Below are positions 35,566-44,139 of a DNA stretch of 64,000 nt, piece by piece. The notes under the pieces were generated by a model. The model was given only the letters and a program-made list of their open reading frames with translations, was not told the DNA's origin and searched no databases. Each line of letters starts with the position of its first letter. The stretch's first letter is position 1. The DNA lies in NCBI GenBank assembly GCA_017305715.1, contig JAFKKG010000032.1, positions 59,082 through 123,081 of the forward strand. Direction: 5' to 3'. The DNA comes from Hyphomicrobiales bacterium. Its GTDB lineage: Bacteria; Pseudomonadota; Alphaproteobacteria; Rhizobiales; Xanthobacteraceae. The position numbers and the translations under genes were made by a program.

Positions 35566-36867
35566 TTACGCCGATACCGGGGGTTTTGCCTGGGGAAAAC
35601 AGGCGGTAAAAGTCGCGCCGTTTTTGGGCACGCTTTCGATCAAAAGCCGGCCCCGATGGCGGTTAACAATATGTTTCACCAACGATAAACCGAGCCCGGT
35701 TCCGCCCTGCGCCCGGCTGTCGCCGACGTCGACCCGGTAGAACCGCTCGGTCAGCCGCGGCAGATGCTCCGGGGCGATGCCGGGTCCGAAATCGCGCACC
35801 ATGACGCGGACTTCCGGCGTGCCGTCGGCGGAACTGGCCTGCGCCAGCGAGACGATGACCTTGCCGCCGGACGCGCCGTATTTGAGCGCGTTTTCGATCA
35901 GGTTCTCGAACAGCCGCAGCAATTCCTCGCGATCGCCCGCGATCGTCACCGGCAGCTCCGGCAGGTCGATCTCGATGGCGACCTGGCGCTCATGCGCCAG
36001 CGGCTCCAATCCGTCGGCGACCTGGCGGATGATCGGCACGATATCGACCGAGGTGTCGGGGCGAACATGCGCCGACAATTCGACCCGCGACAGCGACAGC
36101 AAATCGTCGATCAGCCGCGCCATGCGGGTTGCCTGCGCGTGCATGATGCCGAGAAAGCGCTCGCGCGCCTTGACGTCATCCTTGGCCGGCCCCTGCAGCG
36201 TGTCGATGAAGCCGGACAATGCGGCGAGCGGCGTGCGCAGCTCGTGACTGGCGTTGGCGACGAAATCGGCGCGCATTTCCTCGACACGGCGCAGCGGCGT
36301 CTGGTCGTGGAACGTCATCAACATGCATTTGTCGGTGCCGCCGAACAGCGTCGGCACCGGCACCGGCGTGACGATCAGTTCCATCCAGCGATCGACCGGC
36401 ACGTGGTCGAGATAGGTCGCGCGCCGCGGTTCGGAGGTCGCGATCGCCTCGCGCAGCGCGGTGATGATTTCGGGCGAGCGAAGCGCGAACTGGGCAAGTT
36501 CGTTCTTGCGCAGCGCGGGCGCAAGCTGGGCTGCGGCCGTATTGAGATGCAGGACGCGGCCGGCGCGGTCGAGCAGCACGGCCGGATCCGGCATGCCGGC
36601 CACCACGGCGCTGACGGCGGCCGCTTCGACCGGATTGACGCCGCGGACGTCCTCGCGCGAGGTGGCCGCATCGTGCAGCCGCCACGGCACCAGGGCCGCC
36701 GCCGCGATGCAGACGAAGGCGGCGACCGCGCGCGCCACCCCAAGTTCGCCGGTGGCCACGAAGACGGACAGCGCAAGGCCTGCGACCAGCAGGATGATGG
36801 CCGAATGCCGCAGCCGGTCCGACCACGGGGCAAAATAGGAGGAGGAAGAGGAATCGTCTATCGCCAT
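35566..36867 (-). CDS. phoR: Phosphate regulon sensor kinase PhoR
   Basis: A 433-aa membrane histidine kinase that phosphorylates PhoB. Two N-terminal membrane segments (IILLVAGLALSVFVATGELG and a following one) are followed by a PAS-like domain (MPDPAVLLDRAGRVLHLN). The H-box has the phospho-His in FVANASHELRTPLAALSGF, and the ATP site is NLIENALKYGASG plus RDFGPGIAPEHLPRLTERFYR. It precedes pstS and, with a hairpin between them, may be partly independently transcribed. Confidence 0.95.
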   Translation of the reverse strand: MAIDDSSSSSYFAPWSDRLRHSAIILLVAGLALSVFVATGELGVARAVAAFVCIAAAALVPWRLHDAATSREDVRGVNPVEAAAVSAVVAGMPDPAVLLDRAGRVLHLNTAAAQLAPALRKNELAQFALRSPEIITALREAIATSEPRRATYLDHVPVDRWMELIVTPVPVPTLFGGTDKCMLMTFHDQTPLRRVEEMRADFVANASHELRTPLAALSGFIDTLQGPAKDDVKARERFLGIMHAQATRMARLIDDLLSLSRVELSAHVRPDTSVDIVPIIRQVADGLEPLAHERQVAIEIDLPELPVTIAGDREELLRLFENLIENALKYGASGGKVIVSLAQASSADGTPEVRVMVRDFGPGIAPEHLPRLTERFYRVDVGDSRAQGGTGLGLSLVKHIVNRHRGRLLIESVPKNGATFTACFPQAKPPVSA

Positions 36868-36981
36868 CGTTGGCTTTCTTCCCTCTGTGTTTCGGTCTTT
36901 TCGACGCGTTTCGTTACCGCAGGCAGGTCTGCACCTCTGCGCAAACCCGGTTTCTATGCGAACCTGCGCTGGGCCGGCCGG

Positions 36982-38037
36982 TCAGGCGCCCTTGTCACCG
37001 CGCTCGCGCACATAGACGGCCTCACGTCTTGGCTCGGCCTCCGGAGCCGGTGCCAATTCGCGCAGGCGCTTTGACCGCGCACCGAGGATAACTTCCCGAA
37101 ACGTCAGCAAGATTACAGATATGACAAAAGGCACGATATAATAGAGGAGGCGGAACAGCAGCATCCCGGCCAGCAAATCCTCCCGGTCCATCTGCCAGAG
37201 CCCGACCAGCATGGCGGCATCAAAGACGCCGAGCCCGCCGGGGGAATGGCTGGCAAAGCCCAGAAGTGTCGCCGAGACGAAGATGACCGCGACGACCACA
37301 AAGCCGAGATTGGGCTCATCCGGCACCAGCACATACATCGCCAGCGCGCAGAACCCGAGATCGACGATGCCGATGCCGATCTGCAGCAGCGTCAGCGGGC
37401 CGCCCGGCAGCGTCACCGTCCAGGGTCCGCGGCCGACCGTGCGGGGCTGGATCCAGACCCAGACCACATAGACCGCCAGCCCTGCGATGATCGCAAACGC
37501 CAGGACCCGGTTGAGCCAGGCCGGCAATTGATCGATCGAGGCCGCGGCTTCCGGATGATAGGCGATGCCCAATCCCAGCACCGCAGCATTGCCGAGCCAG
37601 AACGTGAGCCCGGCCAAAAAGCAGATCTTGGCGACGTCGATCGCGTTGAGCCCCCAGGCCGAATAGATCCGGTAGCGCACCGCGCCGCCGGTGAAGACGC
37701 TGGCACCGACATTGTGGCCGATCGAATAGGAGGTGAAGGCGGCCAGCGCATTGACGCGGTAGGGGACGTGGGTGTGTCCGATGGCGCGGACCGCGAACAG
37801 ATCGTAGAAAGTCAGCGTGAAATAGCCCGCCGCCACGAACAGCGCCGCCAGCACGATCTGGCGCGGTTCCGTGCTCTTGATGGCCTCGATCACCTCGTTG
37901 GTGTCGATACCGCGCAGCATGTGATAGAGCACGTAGCACGCGATCCCGATGACCGTGACACTGATCACAACCCCGAGCTTATGCAGGATTTGCTTCTGGC
38001 GCAGAAACGAAATCGCCCTGCGTATTGCTTCCAGCAT
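36982..38037 (-). CDS. Lysylphosphatidylglycerol synthase-type flippase domain membrane protein
   Basis: A 351-aa protein with about eight membrane segments that matches the UPF0104/AglD-MprF transmembrane family: YFTLTFYDLFAVRAIG, YSIGHNVGASVFTGGAVRYR and the end SHSPGGLGVFDAAMLVGL. It lacks the soluble aminoacyl-transferase domain of MprF, so it is more likely a lipid or glycan translocator. The substrate is unknown. There is no clear partner; it lies between phoR and an envelope block. Confidence 0.85.
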   Translation of the reverse strand: MLEAIRRAISFLRQKQILHKLGVVISVTVIGIACYVLYHMLRGIDTNEVIEAIKSTEPRQIVLAALFVAAGYFTLTFYDLFAVRAIGHTHVPYRVNALAAFTSYSIGHNVGASVFTGGAVRYRIYSAWGLNAIDVAKICFLAGLTFWLGNAAVLGLGIAYHPEAAASIDQLPAWLNRVLAFAIIAGLAVYVVWVWIQPRTVGRGPWTVTLPGGPLTLLQIGIGIVDLGFCALAMYVLVPDEPNLGFVVVAVIFVSATLLGFASHSPGGLGVFDAAMLVGLWQMDREDLLAGMLLFRLLYYIVPFVISVILLTFREVILGARSKRLRELAPAPEAEPRREAVYVRERGDKGA

Positions 38038-38318
38038 CTAGACCTCGAATGTCGATCCCGCGACGACGACCACGGCACGAACCCAGCCAGCGCACCGCTG
38101 CTCTCTGACCCCTCCAGTAGCGCGTTTTGGGCCGGAGTGGAATTCGCCTGACGACAATAAAACGCGCTTCTTCAACCCATTAGGCGGATTTGATGACAGT
38201 GAATGCACAGTTTTGCTGCATTCTGCGCCGCCAAATGCGCTACCATGACGCGACCTGGGCCCCTCACCGGGGCATGAAACGGGCCCGACACGCCGTGACG
38301 GGGTCACGTCAAGCGGCA

Positions 38319-38615
38319 TCAAGCCGCGGGCGTGCTGCGCGAGACCACCCAGTCCCGCAGCCACGATCCTACCGCACAGCCGCACAAATAGAGCGCGAAC
38401 ATGATCAGGCCGAGGTCGAGCCAGTAACCGAACCGGCCGGGCACCACGCGCGCCAGCGAGGCCGCGATCAGCGCGACCGCCAATGCCGCCAGCCACCGCT
38501 TCCAGTTTTTCGACACGCCGTCGCCGTGCTGAACCACGGAAATCCAGCCCATCGCCAGGCCGAGCAGCAGCGATGCCAGCAGCCAACCCCAGAAGAATGT
38601 CGCCAGATAGGCCAT
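38319..38615 (-). CDS. Small inner membrane protein paired with OmpA-domain protein
   Basis: A 98-aa protein with three hydrophobic segments (LATFFWGWLLASLLLGLAMG, WLAALAVALIAASLARVV, LIMFALYLCGCAVGSWL). It starts two bases after the stop of the OmpA-domain gene, so the pair is an operon. I do not recognise a family. About 280 bases after it (38038-38318) show no gene. Confidence 0.75.
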   Translation of the reverse strand: MAYLATFFWGWLLASLLLGLAMGWISVVQHGDGVSKNWKRWLAALAVALIAASLARVVPGRFGYWLDLGLIMFALYLCGCAVGSWLRDWVVSRSTPAA

Positions 38616-38617
38616 CC

Positions 38618-40012
38618 TTACCTCACCACGAAATCGATGCGGCGGTTCTGCGCCTTGCCCTGCTCGGTGTCATTGCCGGCAATCGGCTGCGTGCTGCCGT
38701 AGCCGACCGGTGTGAAACGGCTCGCGGGCAGCCCCGCCTTGATCAGATAATCGGCGACCGCCTGCGCGCGCTTCTCCGAGAGCGTCTGGTTGGCGGCTTC
38801 CTCGCCGTCGGCATCGGTATGTCCGGCGATCTCGATATTGGCGCTCGGACAGCGCAATGCGGTCTCGATCAGGCGGTCGAGCAGGCCCGCGGAATCCGCG
38901 GCGATATCGGCTTTGCCGGACTCGAACCGGATTCTGGCCTTGCCGAGCAGATCGGCAAACAGCTGCTGGCAGACGGTCGGATCAACCGGCGCGGCGGCCG
39001 GTTTGACCGGGATGTCGGCCTTGAACTGCCAGCCTTGCGGGAACTCCTTGCCGAGACCGGCGCGGATCTGGTTCGCAGCCGCTTCATAGAGCGCATCGCC
39101 GGACAATTTTACCTCGCGATCGGTCACGACGAGCGTTCCGGTCGACAGCCGTGACAGCGCGCCGAGCGCCGGCACGACCGCCGCGGCAAATCCCGCAGGC
39201 GCGCCGATGCTCGCCTTCAGATTGTCGACGACCTTTTCGCTGAAGAATTTTCGTCCCGCCGCCGCCACCAGCGCGGCATGAACGTTGTTGTCAGGCACGT
39301 AGCCGCTCAGCGTCAGCGTCACCGCGACCGGATCCTTGTAGGCCTGGAAGATGTAAGGCGGCGCCTTGACGTCGTTGGCCGCGACCGAATAGCCCTCCGG
39401 GAGGTTTTTCAACGCGGCGGCGATGGCTTCGCGGCCGCCGAGTTCGCGCGCCATCCCCGACAGCGTGACCTTGTTGTCCGACAGCGTGATCTTGCCGTCC
39501 TTCAGTTTCGCGATCTGATCGAGCAGCAACAGGGCCACATTGTCGAAGCGCGGCGGGGCGCCGCGCGCCAAATTCATGCGGTCGGCGACTTCGACGCCAC
39601 CGAGCGTCGCGCGCGCCGCCTCCATCAGCTTGCTCTTGCTCGACGGCAGCGGCGAACTGCCGCCCAGCGTCACCCGGGCAACGTCGCGTTCAGCCGACCA
39701 GACGAACGGCTTGGCTTCGGGGACAAGGCGGGTTTCGTCGTTGACGATCCGCACACCCGGCACGGCTTCCACCGAGGCCACCGCGCTGAGCCGGCCGTCT
39801 TCCGAGAACGCATCCGCCGCGAACGTCACGTCGCGGCCCGAGACCGCTATTCGCCTTTTGTCCAGGACGGTGTCCTTCAGCGCGGCGGTCGCCCGTTGCG
39901 ACAAATCGGCCTCCAGCGGCTCCGTGCTGGTCCAGGCGGCGATAGCCCAAAAGATGACCAGCGGAATCACACCCGGCCACCATTTGCCATGCCACCTGAA
40001 AAGTCCGCGCAT
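38618..40012 (-). CDS. OmpA/BON-domain cell envelope protein
   Basis: A 464-aa envelope protein. One membrane anchor lies near the N-terminus (WWPGVIPLVIFWAIAAWTS), a long middle has repeated BON-like units (VTFAADAFSEDGRLSAVASV; ITLSDNKVTLSGMARELGG), and the C-terminal OmpA domain IEIAGHTDADGEEAANQTLS with RAQAVADYLIKAG and NRRIDFVV binds peptidoglycan. I chose the ATG at 40012 (MRGLFRWHGKWW), because the open extension to 40069 lies inside an inverted repeat. Confidence 0.88.
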   Translation of the reverse strand: MRGLFRWHGKWWPGVIPLVIFWAIAAWTSTEPLEADLSQRATAALKDTVLDKRRIAVSGRDVTFAADAFSEDGRLSAVASVEAVPGVRIVNDETRLVPEAKPFVWSAERDVARVTLGGSSPLPSSKSKLMEAARATLGGVEVADRMNLARGAPPRFDNVALLLLDQIAKLKDGKITLSDNKVTLSGMARELGGREAIAAALKNLPEGYSVAANDVKAPPYIFQAYKDPVAVTLTLSGYVPDNNVHAALVAAAGRKFFSEKVVDNLKASIGAPAGFAAAVVPALGALSRLSTGTLVVTDREVKLSGDALYEAAANQIRAGLGKEFPQGWQFKADIPVKPAAAPVDPTVCQQLFADLLGKARIRFESGKADIAADSAGLLDRLIETALRCPSANIEIAGHTDADGEEAANQTLSEKRAQAVADYLIKAGLPASRFTPVGYGSTQPIAGNDTEQGKAQNRRIDFVVR

Positions 40013-40029
40013 TCGAGTTCCTGTAAGGG

Positions 40030-40195
40030 CTAGTGCCCCGTTTCCGAAGTTCGCGCGCTTTCGCGGCACCCTTGATCACGAACTTCGGAAACATGAGAGG
40101 CACTAGCAACACAATAATTCCGGTGCCGCTTATCGATTTGAAGTCCCTACTCGAATTCGCAGAACGGGTGTAGGGACTTCAAATCGGCGGCACCG
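40030..40195. repeat. Two adjacent long inverted repeats
   Basis: IR1 (40030-40105): CTAGTGCC and GTTTCCGAAGTTCG mirrored by CGAACTTCGGAAAC and GGCACTAG. IR2 (40120-40195): CCGGTGCCG and ATTTGAAGTCCCTAC mirrored by GTAGGGACTTCAAAT and CGGCACCGG. They fill much of the 330-base gap between divergent genes; the sequence from 40196 to 40341 shows nothing clear. Confidence 0.75.
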
Positions 40196-40341
40196 GGAAC
40201 TGAGAGAAAACAAACCCTTGCTGGGCTGTCAAACCCGAAATAATGGGGATGGGTCGGGGTGCGGATATTGGCCCGGCTAACCGTTTCTTCAGCGATACGT
40301 CGCTAAACTGGAAACGTCACGAAACAGGCGCCCAAGCCCTG

Positions 40342-41400
40342 ATGAAAATGCTCCGCAACACCGTTATCCGCGCCGGATTGGAAGCGCTTTACTTCTCCGG
40401 TGCGCATTATCTGCTGCGGCCAATCTTCGCAGGTGTCGGCGCCATCTACATGCTGCACCATGTCCGGCCCCGCCGCGACACCGAATTCCAGCCCAACCAC
40501 CATCTCGAGGTCGAACCGGAGTTCCTGCGCGCGATGCTGGCGCATCTGCGCAGCCTCGATGTCGATATCGTCAGCATGGACGAGGCTTATACGCGGCTTT
40601 CCGAAGGCAATTTCGCGCGCCGCTTCGCCTGTTTCACCCTCGACGACGGCTACCGCGACAACCGCGACTTCGCGTTGCCCGTGATGCGTGAATTCGACGC
40701 ACCCCTGACCGTCTATGTCGCCAGTGATTTTGCCGAAGGCACCGGCCGATTGTGGTGGGTAGCGCTGGAACGGGTGCTCGCCAAAGCCAGCGCGATCGAA
40801 GCCCCGATCGACGGTGTGGTGACCCATTTCGATCTTTCGACGCCCGCGGCCAAGCTGGCCGCCTTCGACCGGCTGCACGACTGGCTGCGCACGCTGCCGG
40901 GAGAGCACGACATCCAGCGGGAAATCTCCGCGCTGTGCACGCAACAGGATATTGACGAGACCACGATCGCCCGCGATCTCTGCATGTCCTGGGACGAGCT
41001 GAAGCCGTTCGCGGCCGATCCCCTGGTGACGATCGGCGCGCATACCGTCACGCATTGCAATCTGGCGAAGCAGACCGAGGCGGCCGCGACGTTCGAGATG
41101 ACCACCAGCCGCGCCCGCATCGAGGCCGCGCTGCAACGCCAGGTCGCCCATCTGGCCTATCCCTATGGCGACAGGATCGCCGCCGGCCCGCGCGAATTCG
41201 CGCTCGCCAAAGCCGCCGGCTTCAAGACCGCGGTGACGACACGGCCGGGCATGCTGTTTCCCGAAAGCGCCGGCCACCTGACCGCGCTGCAACGGGTTTC
41301 GCTCAACGGCAATTACCAGGAAGAGCGCATCATCCCGGTGCTGACCTCGGGTGCGGCAACCGCGGTGTGGAACGGCTTCCGGCGCATCGACGCGGCATAG
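40342..41400 (+). CDS. Polysaccharide deacetylase (NodB-homology) family protein
   Basis: A 352-aa deacetylase-fold protein. The NodB-domain motifs are the metal-binding CFTLDDGYRDN (Asp-Asp) and GAHTVTHCNL (HxxxH), followed by HLAYPYGDR. It acts on N-acetylated or O-acetylated glycans in the envelope. It starts near a predicted N-terminal hydrophobic segment (YLLRPIFAGVGAIYML). I chose the ATG at 40342; an upstream start at 40243 would add 33 residues without family character. Confidence 0.88.
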   Translation: MKMLRNTVIRAGLEALYFSGAHYLLRPIFAGVGAIYMLHHVRPRRDTEFQPNHHLEVEPEFLRAMLAHLRSLDVDIVSMDEAYTRLSEGNFARRFACFTLDDGYRDNRDFALPVMREFDAPLTVYVASDFAEGTGRLWWVALERVLAKASAIEAPIDGVVTHFDLSTPAAKLAAFDRLHDWLRTLPGEHDIQREISALCTQQDIDETTIARDLCMSWDELKPFAADPLVTIGAHTVTHCNLAKQTEAAATFEMTTSRARIEAALQRQVAHLAYPYGDRIAAGPREFALAKAAGFKTAVTTRPGMLFPESAGHLTALQRVSLNGNYQEERIIPVLTSGAATAVWNGFRRIDAA

Positions 41401-41416
41401 CTCCGCGCGGCTTACT

Positions 41417-41563
41417 TCCCTTCTCCCCTTGTGGGCAAAGGTGGCGCGGACGAAGTCCGTGCCGATGAGGGGTTCTATCCTCAGACACAGACCCCTCCTG
41501 CGGAAACGGACCCGTCATCCGGCGCTTTGCGCCACCTTCTCCCGCAAGGGGAGGAGGATAATT
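41417..41563. repeat. Compound palindromic repeat (TTCTCCCC...GGGGAGGA)
   Basis: CCCTTCTCCCCTTGTGGG with AAAGGTGGCGC on the left is mirrored by GCGCCACCTTCTCCC and GCAAGGGGAGGA on the right, with a central GAGGGGT / ACCCCTC pair. It is related to 29855-29976 and fills the gap before the SDR gene. Confidence 0.75.
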
Positions 41564-41630
41564 GGTTGCTTCCTTGACTCGCCCTCCCCTCGCGCTCAAA
41601 ACCGCTGCCAAGAGCATCGGGAGGAAACAC

Positions 41631-42431
41631 ATGTTCAAGGATCTGTTTTCGCTAAAGGGCCGCGTCGCGCTGGTGACAGGCGGCTCGCGCGGCATCGGCA
41701 AGATGATCGCGGCGGGTTTTCTCGCGCAGGGGGCGGCCAAGGTCTACATCACCGCGCGCAAGGCCGGCCCGTGCGAGGCGACCGCCAAAGAACTCTCGGC
41801 GGCCTATGACGGCGAGTGCATCGCGCTGCCGATCGACATTTCGACGGTCGAAGGTTGCGACCGGCTGGCCGCCGAGATGATCAAGCTCGAGCCGAAGCTC
41901 GACATCCTCGTCAACAATGCCGGCGCCGCCTGGGGCGCGGATTTCGACGAATTCCCCGAAAGCGGCTGGGACAAGGTGATGGACCTCAACGTCAAATCGC
42001 TGTTCTTCCTGACCAAGGCGCTGGCCAAGCCGCTGCGGGCTGCGGCCTCGCACGAGCGGCCCGCCAAGGTGATCAACATCGCCTCCGTCGACGGCATCTT
42101 CGTCAACCCCGGCGAAACCTATTCCTACGCAGCGAGCAAGGCCGCCGTGATCCATCTGACGCGGCGCATGGCCACGAGGCTGGTCAAGGACCATATCAAC
42201 GTGACCGCGATCGCGCCGGGCGCGTTCAAGTCGGACATGAACCGCGCCGCGCGCGACCATTCGGACGAGGTGGCAAAACGCATTCCGGCCAAACGTATCG
42301 GCACCGACGAGGACATGGCGGGAGTTGCGATCTATCTCGCCTCGCGCGCGGGGGACTATGTGATCGGCAATACGATCGCGGTCGATGGCGGCGTGGTGTA
42401 CGCCAATGCGGGGCTCGAGATCGCGGGGTAG
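41631..42431 (+). CDS. Short-chain dehydrogenase/reductase
   Basis: A 266-aa classical SDR. NAD(P)-binding motif TGGSRGIG, NNAG (DILVNNAGAAWG), catalytic Ser (NIASVDG) and Tyr/Lys in YSYAASKAA are all intact; the end is IAVDGGVVYANAG. The GGGAGGA site is 7 bases before the ATG at 41631. It is convergent with boxB. It may act on a CoA-linked substrate of the neighbouring benzoyl-CoA cluster, but position alone suggests it. Confidence 0.93.
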   Translation: MFKDLFSLKGRVALVTGGSRGIGKMIAAGFLAQGAAKVYITARKAGPCEATAKELSAAYDGECIALPIDISTVEGCDRLAAEMIKLEPKLDILVNNAGAAWGADFDEFPESGWDKVMDLNVKSLFFLTKALAKPLRAAASHERPAKVINIASVDGIFVNPGETYSYAASKAAVIHLTRRMATRLVKDHINVTAIAPGAFKSDMNRAARDHSDEVAKRIPAKRIGTDEDMAGVAIYLASRAGDYVIGNTIAVDGGVVYANAGLEIAG

Positions 42432-42464
42432 GTGCGGCGGTACGCGAGGGGCGGCAAGGATAGT

Positions 42465-42583
42465 GTCGTCCCGGCCTTGAGCCGGGAGCCATCGCGTGAT
42501 GCATCGACAGAGCACTGTAGCGGACGCCATTGCAAAGCAATGACGCCCTGTGGTTATGGGCCCCGGCTCAAGGCCGGGGCGAC
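42465..42583. repeat. Palindromic repeat (GTCGTCCCGGCCTTGAGCCGGG type)
   Basis: GTCGTCCCGGCCTTGAGCCG and GGCTCAAGGCCGGGGCGAC are mirrored around about 70 bases. The same core is present as a simple hairpin at 19868-19894. It separates the SDR and boxB stop codons. Confidence 0.75.
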
Positions 42584-42589
42584 CGCTAC

Positions 42590-44035
42590 TTACGTCTCTA
42601 TCTTCACATACTCGAAATCGCCGGGCTTGTTGTCGATGCCGACTTTCGGCGGCGAGATCCAGGAGGCGTAGGCGCCGGCTTCGGTGACCGGCTTCATCAG
42701 CGAGGCGATGAAATCGCCGTCGGCGGATGACGGCAGCCATTCGCCCTTGCGCTGGCTCCAGGTGGCGTTGTCGATCAGCACGCCGTCCGGGGTGGCGTTG
42801 ATGTCCTTGAACTCGCCGATCTGGCGGTGGAAGGCGACGTTCGGCAGCGTCAGCTTGAACTGGTAGCCGGCGAGCTGGATGATCTTGTTCCAGCGCAGCA
42901 TGCCCTTGACGCAGTCCTGGGTGTAGTCGTCGCGCAGGCGCATGTTGAGCGCGGTCAGCGCCGGCTCGTCGACGCGCGTGATGACGCCGTCGACCAGCTT
43001 GAGCACCGGATAGGTCGCGCTCTTCAACTGATGGTCGTCGTCGATCTGGGTTTCCTTGTAGCGGCCCTTGATGCCGGCATTGAAGGCGTTGGCGGCGTTG
43101 GTCGAGACTTCGGAGCCGAACAGATCCAGCGACAGCGAGTAATGCAGGTTCAGCTTCTTCTGGATGGTCGGCAGATCGATGACGCCGAGCGCGCGGACTT
43201 TTGCGATATCGGTGGGATCGGTGATCCCGGCTTCCTTCATCGCCTCGCAGGTGCGCTGCACGACGCGGCTGATGCCGGTCTCGCCGACGAACATGTGATG
43301 GGCTTCTTCGGTCAGCATGAAGCGGCAGGTGCGCGACAAGGGATCGAAGCCGGATTGCGCCAGCGAATGCAGCTGCATCTTGCCGTCGCGATCGGTGAAG
43401 TAGGTGAACATGAAGAACGACAGCCAGTCCGGCGTCGCCTCGTTGAAGGCGCCGAGCATGCGCGGTGAATCGGCGTCGCCGGAGCGGCGGCGCAACAAAT
43501 CATCGGCCTCCTCGCGGCCGTCGCGGCCGAAATATTTCTGCAAGAGGTAGACCATCGCCCAGAGATGACGGCCTTCCTCGACATTGACCTGGAACAAATT
43601 GCGCAAATCGTAAAGCGAGGGCGCGGTCTTGCCGAGATGGCGCTGCTGTTCGACGGAGGCCGGTTCGGTATCGCCCTGGATCACGATCAGGCGGCGCAGC
43701 GTGGCGCGGTGTTCGCCGGGCACTTCCTGCCAGGCGGGCTTGCCGAAATTCTCGCCGAACGGAATGACGCGGTTTTCCTCCTGGGGCGCCAGCAGAATGC
43801 CCCAGCGATATTCCGGCATCTTGACATAGTCGAACTTGGCCCAGCCGCGCGGATCGACCGAATAGGCGGTGCGCAAATAGACCAGCGACTGCTGGAACCC
43901 TTCCGGGCCCATGTCGCCCCACCAATCCATGTAGCCGGGGTGCCAGCCCTCCAGCGCCTTGAGCACCTGGCGGTCCTCGCTGAGATTCACGTTGTTGGGA
44001 ATCTTGGTCGAGTAATCGACGTTCATGAAGTTCAT
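42590..44035 (-). CDS. boxB: Benzoyl-CoA 2,3-epoxidase, oxygenase component BoxB
   Basis: A 481-aa diiron oxygenase that, with its reductase BoxA, epoxidises benzoyl-CoA to 2,3-epoxybenzoyl-CoA. Ferritin-like iron-binding helices are visible as NVEEGRHLWAMVYLL and LTEEAHHMFVGE. Length and the RVDEPALTALNMRLRDD region fit BoxB. It lies 104 bases after boxC, in the same direction, with a small palindrome between them. BoxA is not found beside it. Confidence 0.95.
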   Translation of the reverse strand: MNFMNVDYSTKIPNNVNLSEDRQVLKALEGWHPGYMDWWGDMGPEGFQQSLVYLRTAYSVDPRGWAKFDYVKMPEYRWGILLAPQEENRVIPFGENFGKPAWQEVPGEHRATLRRLIVIQGDTEPASVEQQRHLGKTAPSLYDLRNLFQVNVEEGRHLWAMVYLLQKYFGRDGREEADDLLRRRSGDADSPRMLGAFNEATPDWLSFFMFTYFTDRDGKMQLHSLAQSGFDPLSRTCRFMLTEEAHHMFVGETGISRVVQRTCEAMKEAGITDPTDIAKVRALGVIDLPTIQKKLNLHYSLSLDLFGSEVSTNAANAFNAGIKGRYKETQIDDDHQLKSATYPVLKLVDGVITRVDEPALTALNMRLRDDYTQDCVKGMLRWNKIIQLAGYQFKLTLPNVAFHRQIGEFKDINATPDGVLIDNATWSQRKGEWLPSSADGDFIASLMKPVTEAGAYASWISPPKVGIDNKPGDFEYVKIET

Positions 44036-44139
44036 GGCAGCCTCTCCCGTGGTGGGCAGTCCTGTTTCGCGAATGGCGATTGACGAGTAGCGAATGGGAA
44101 GAAAAAACTACTCGCTATTCGCCATTCGCTACTCGCCCC

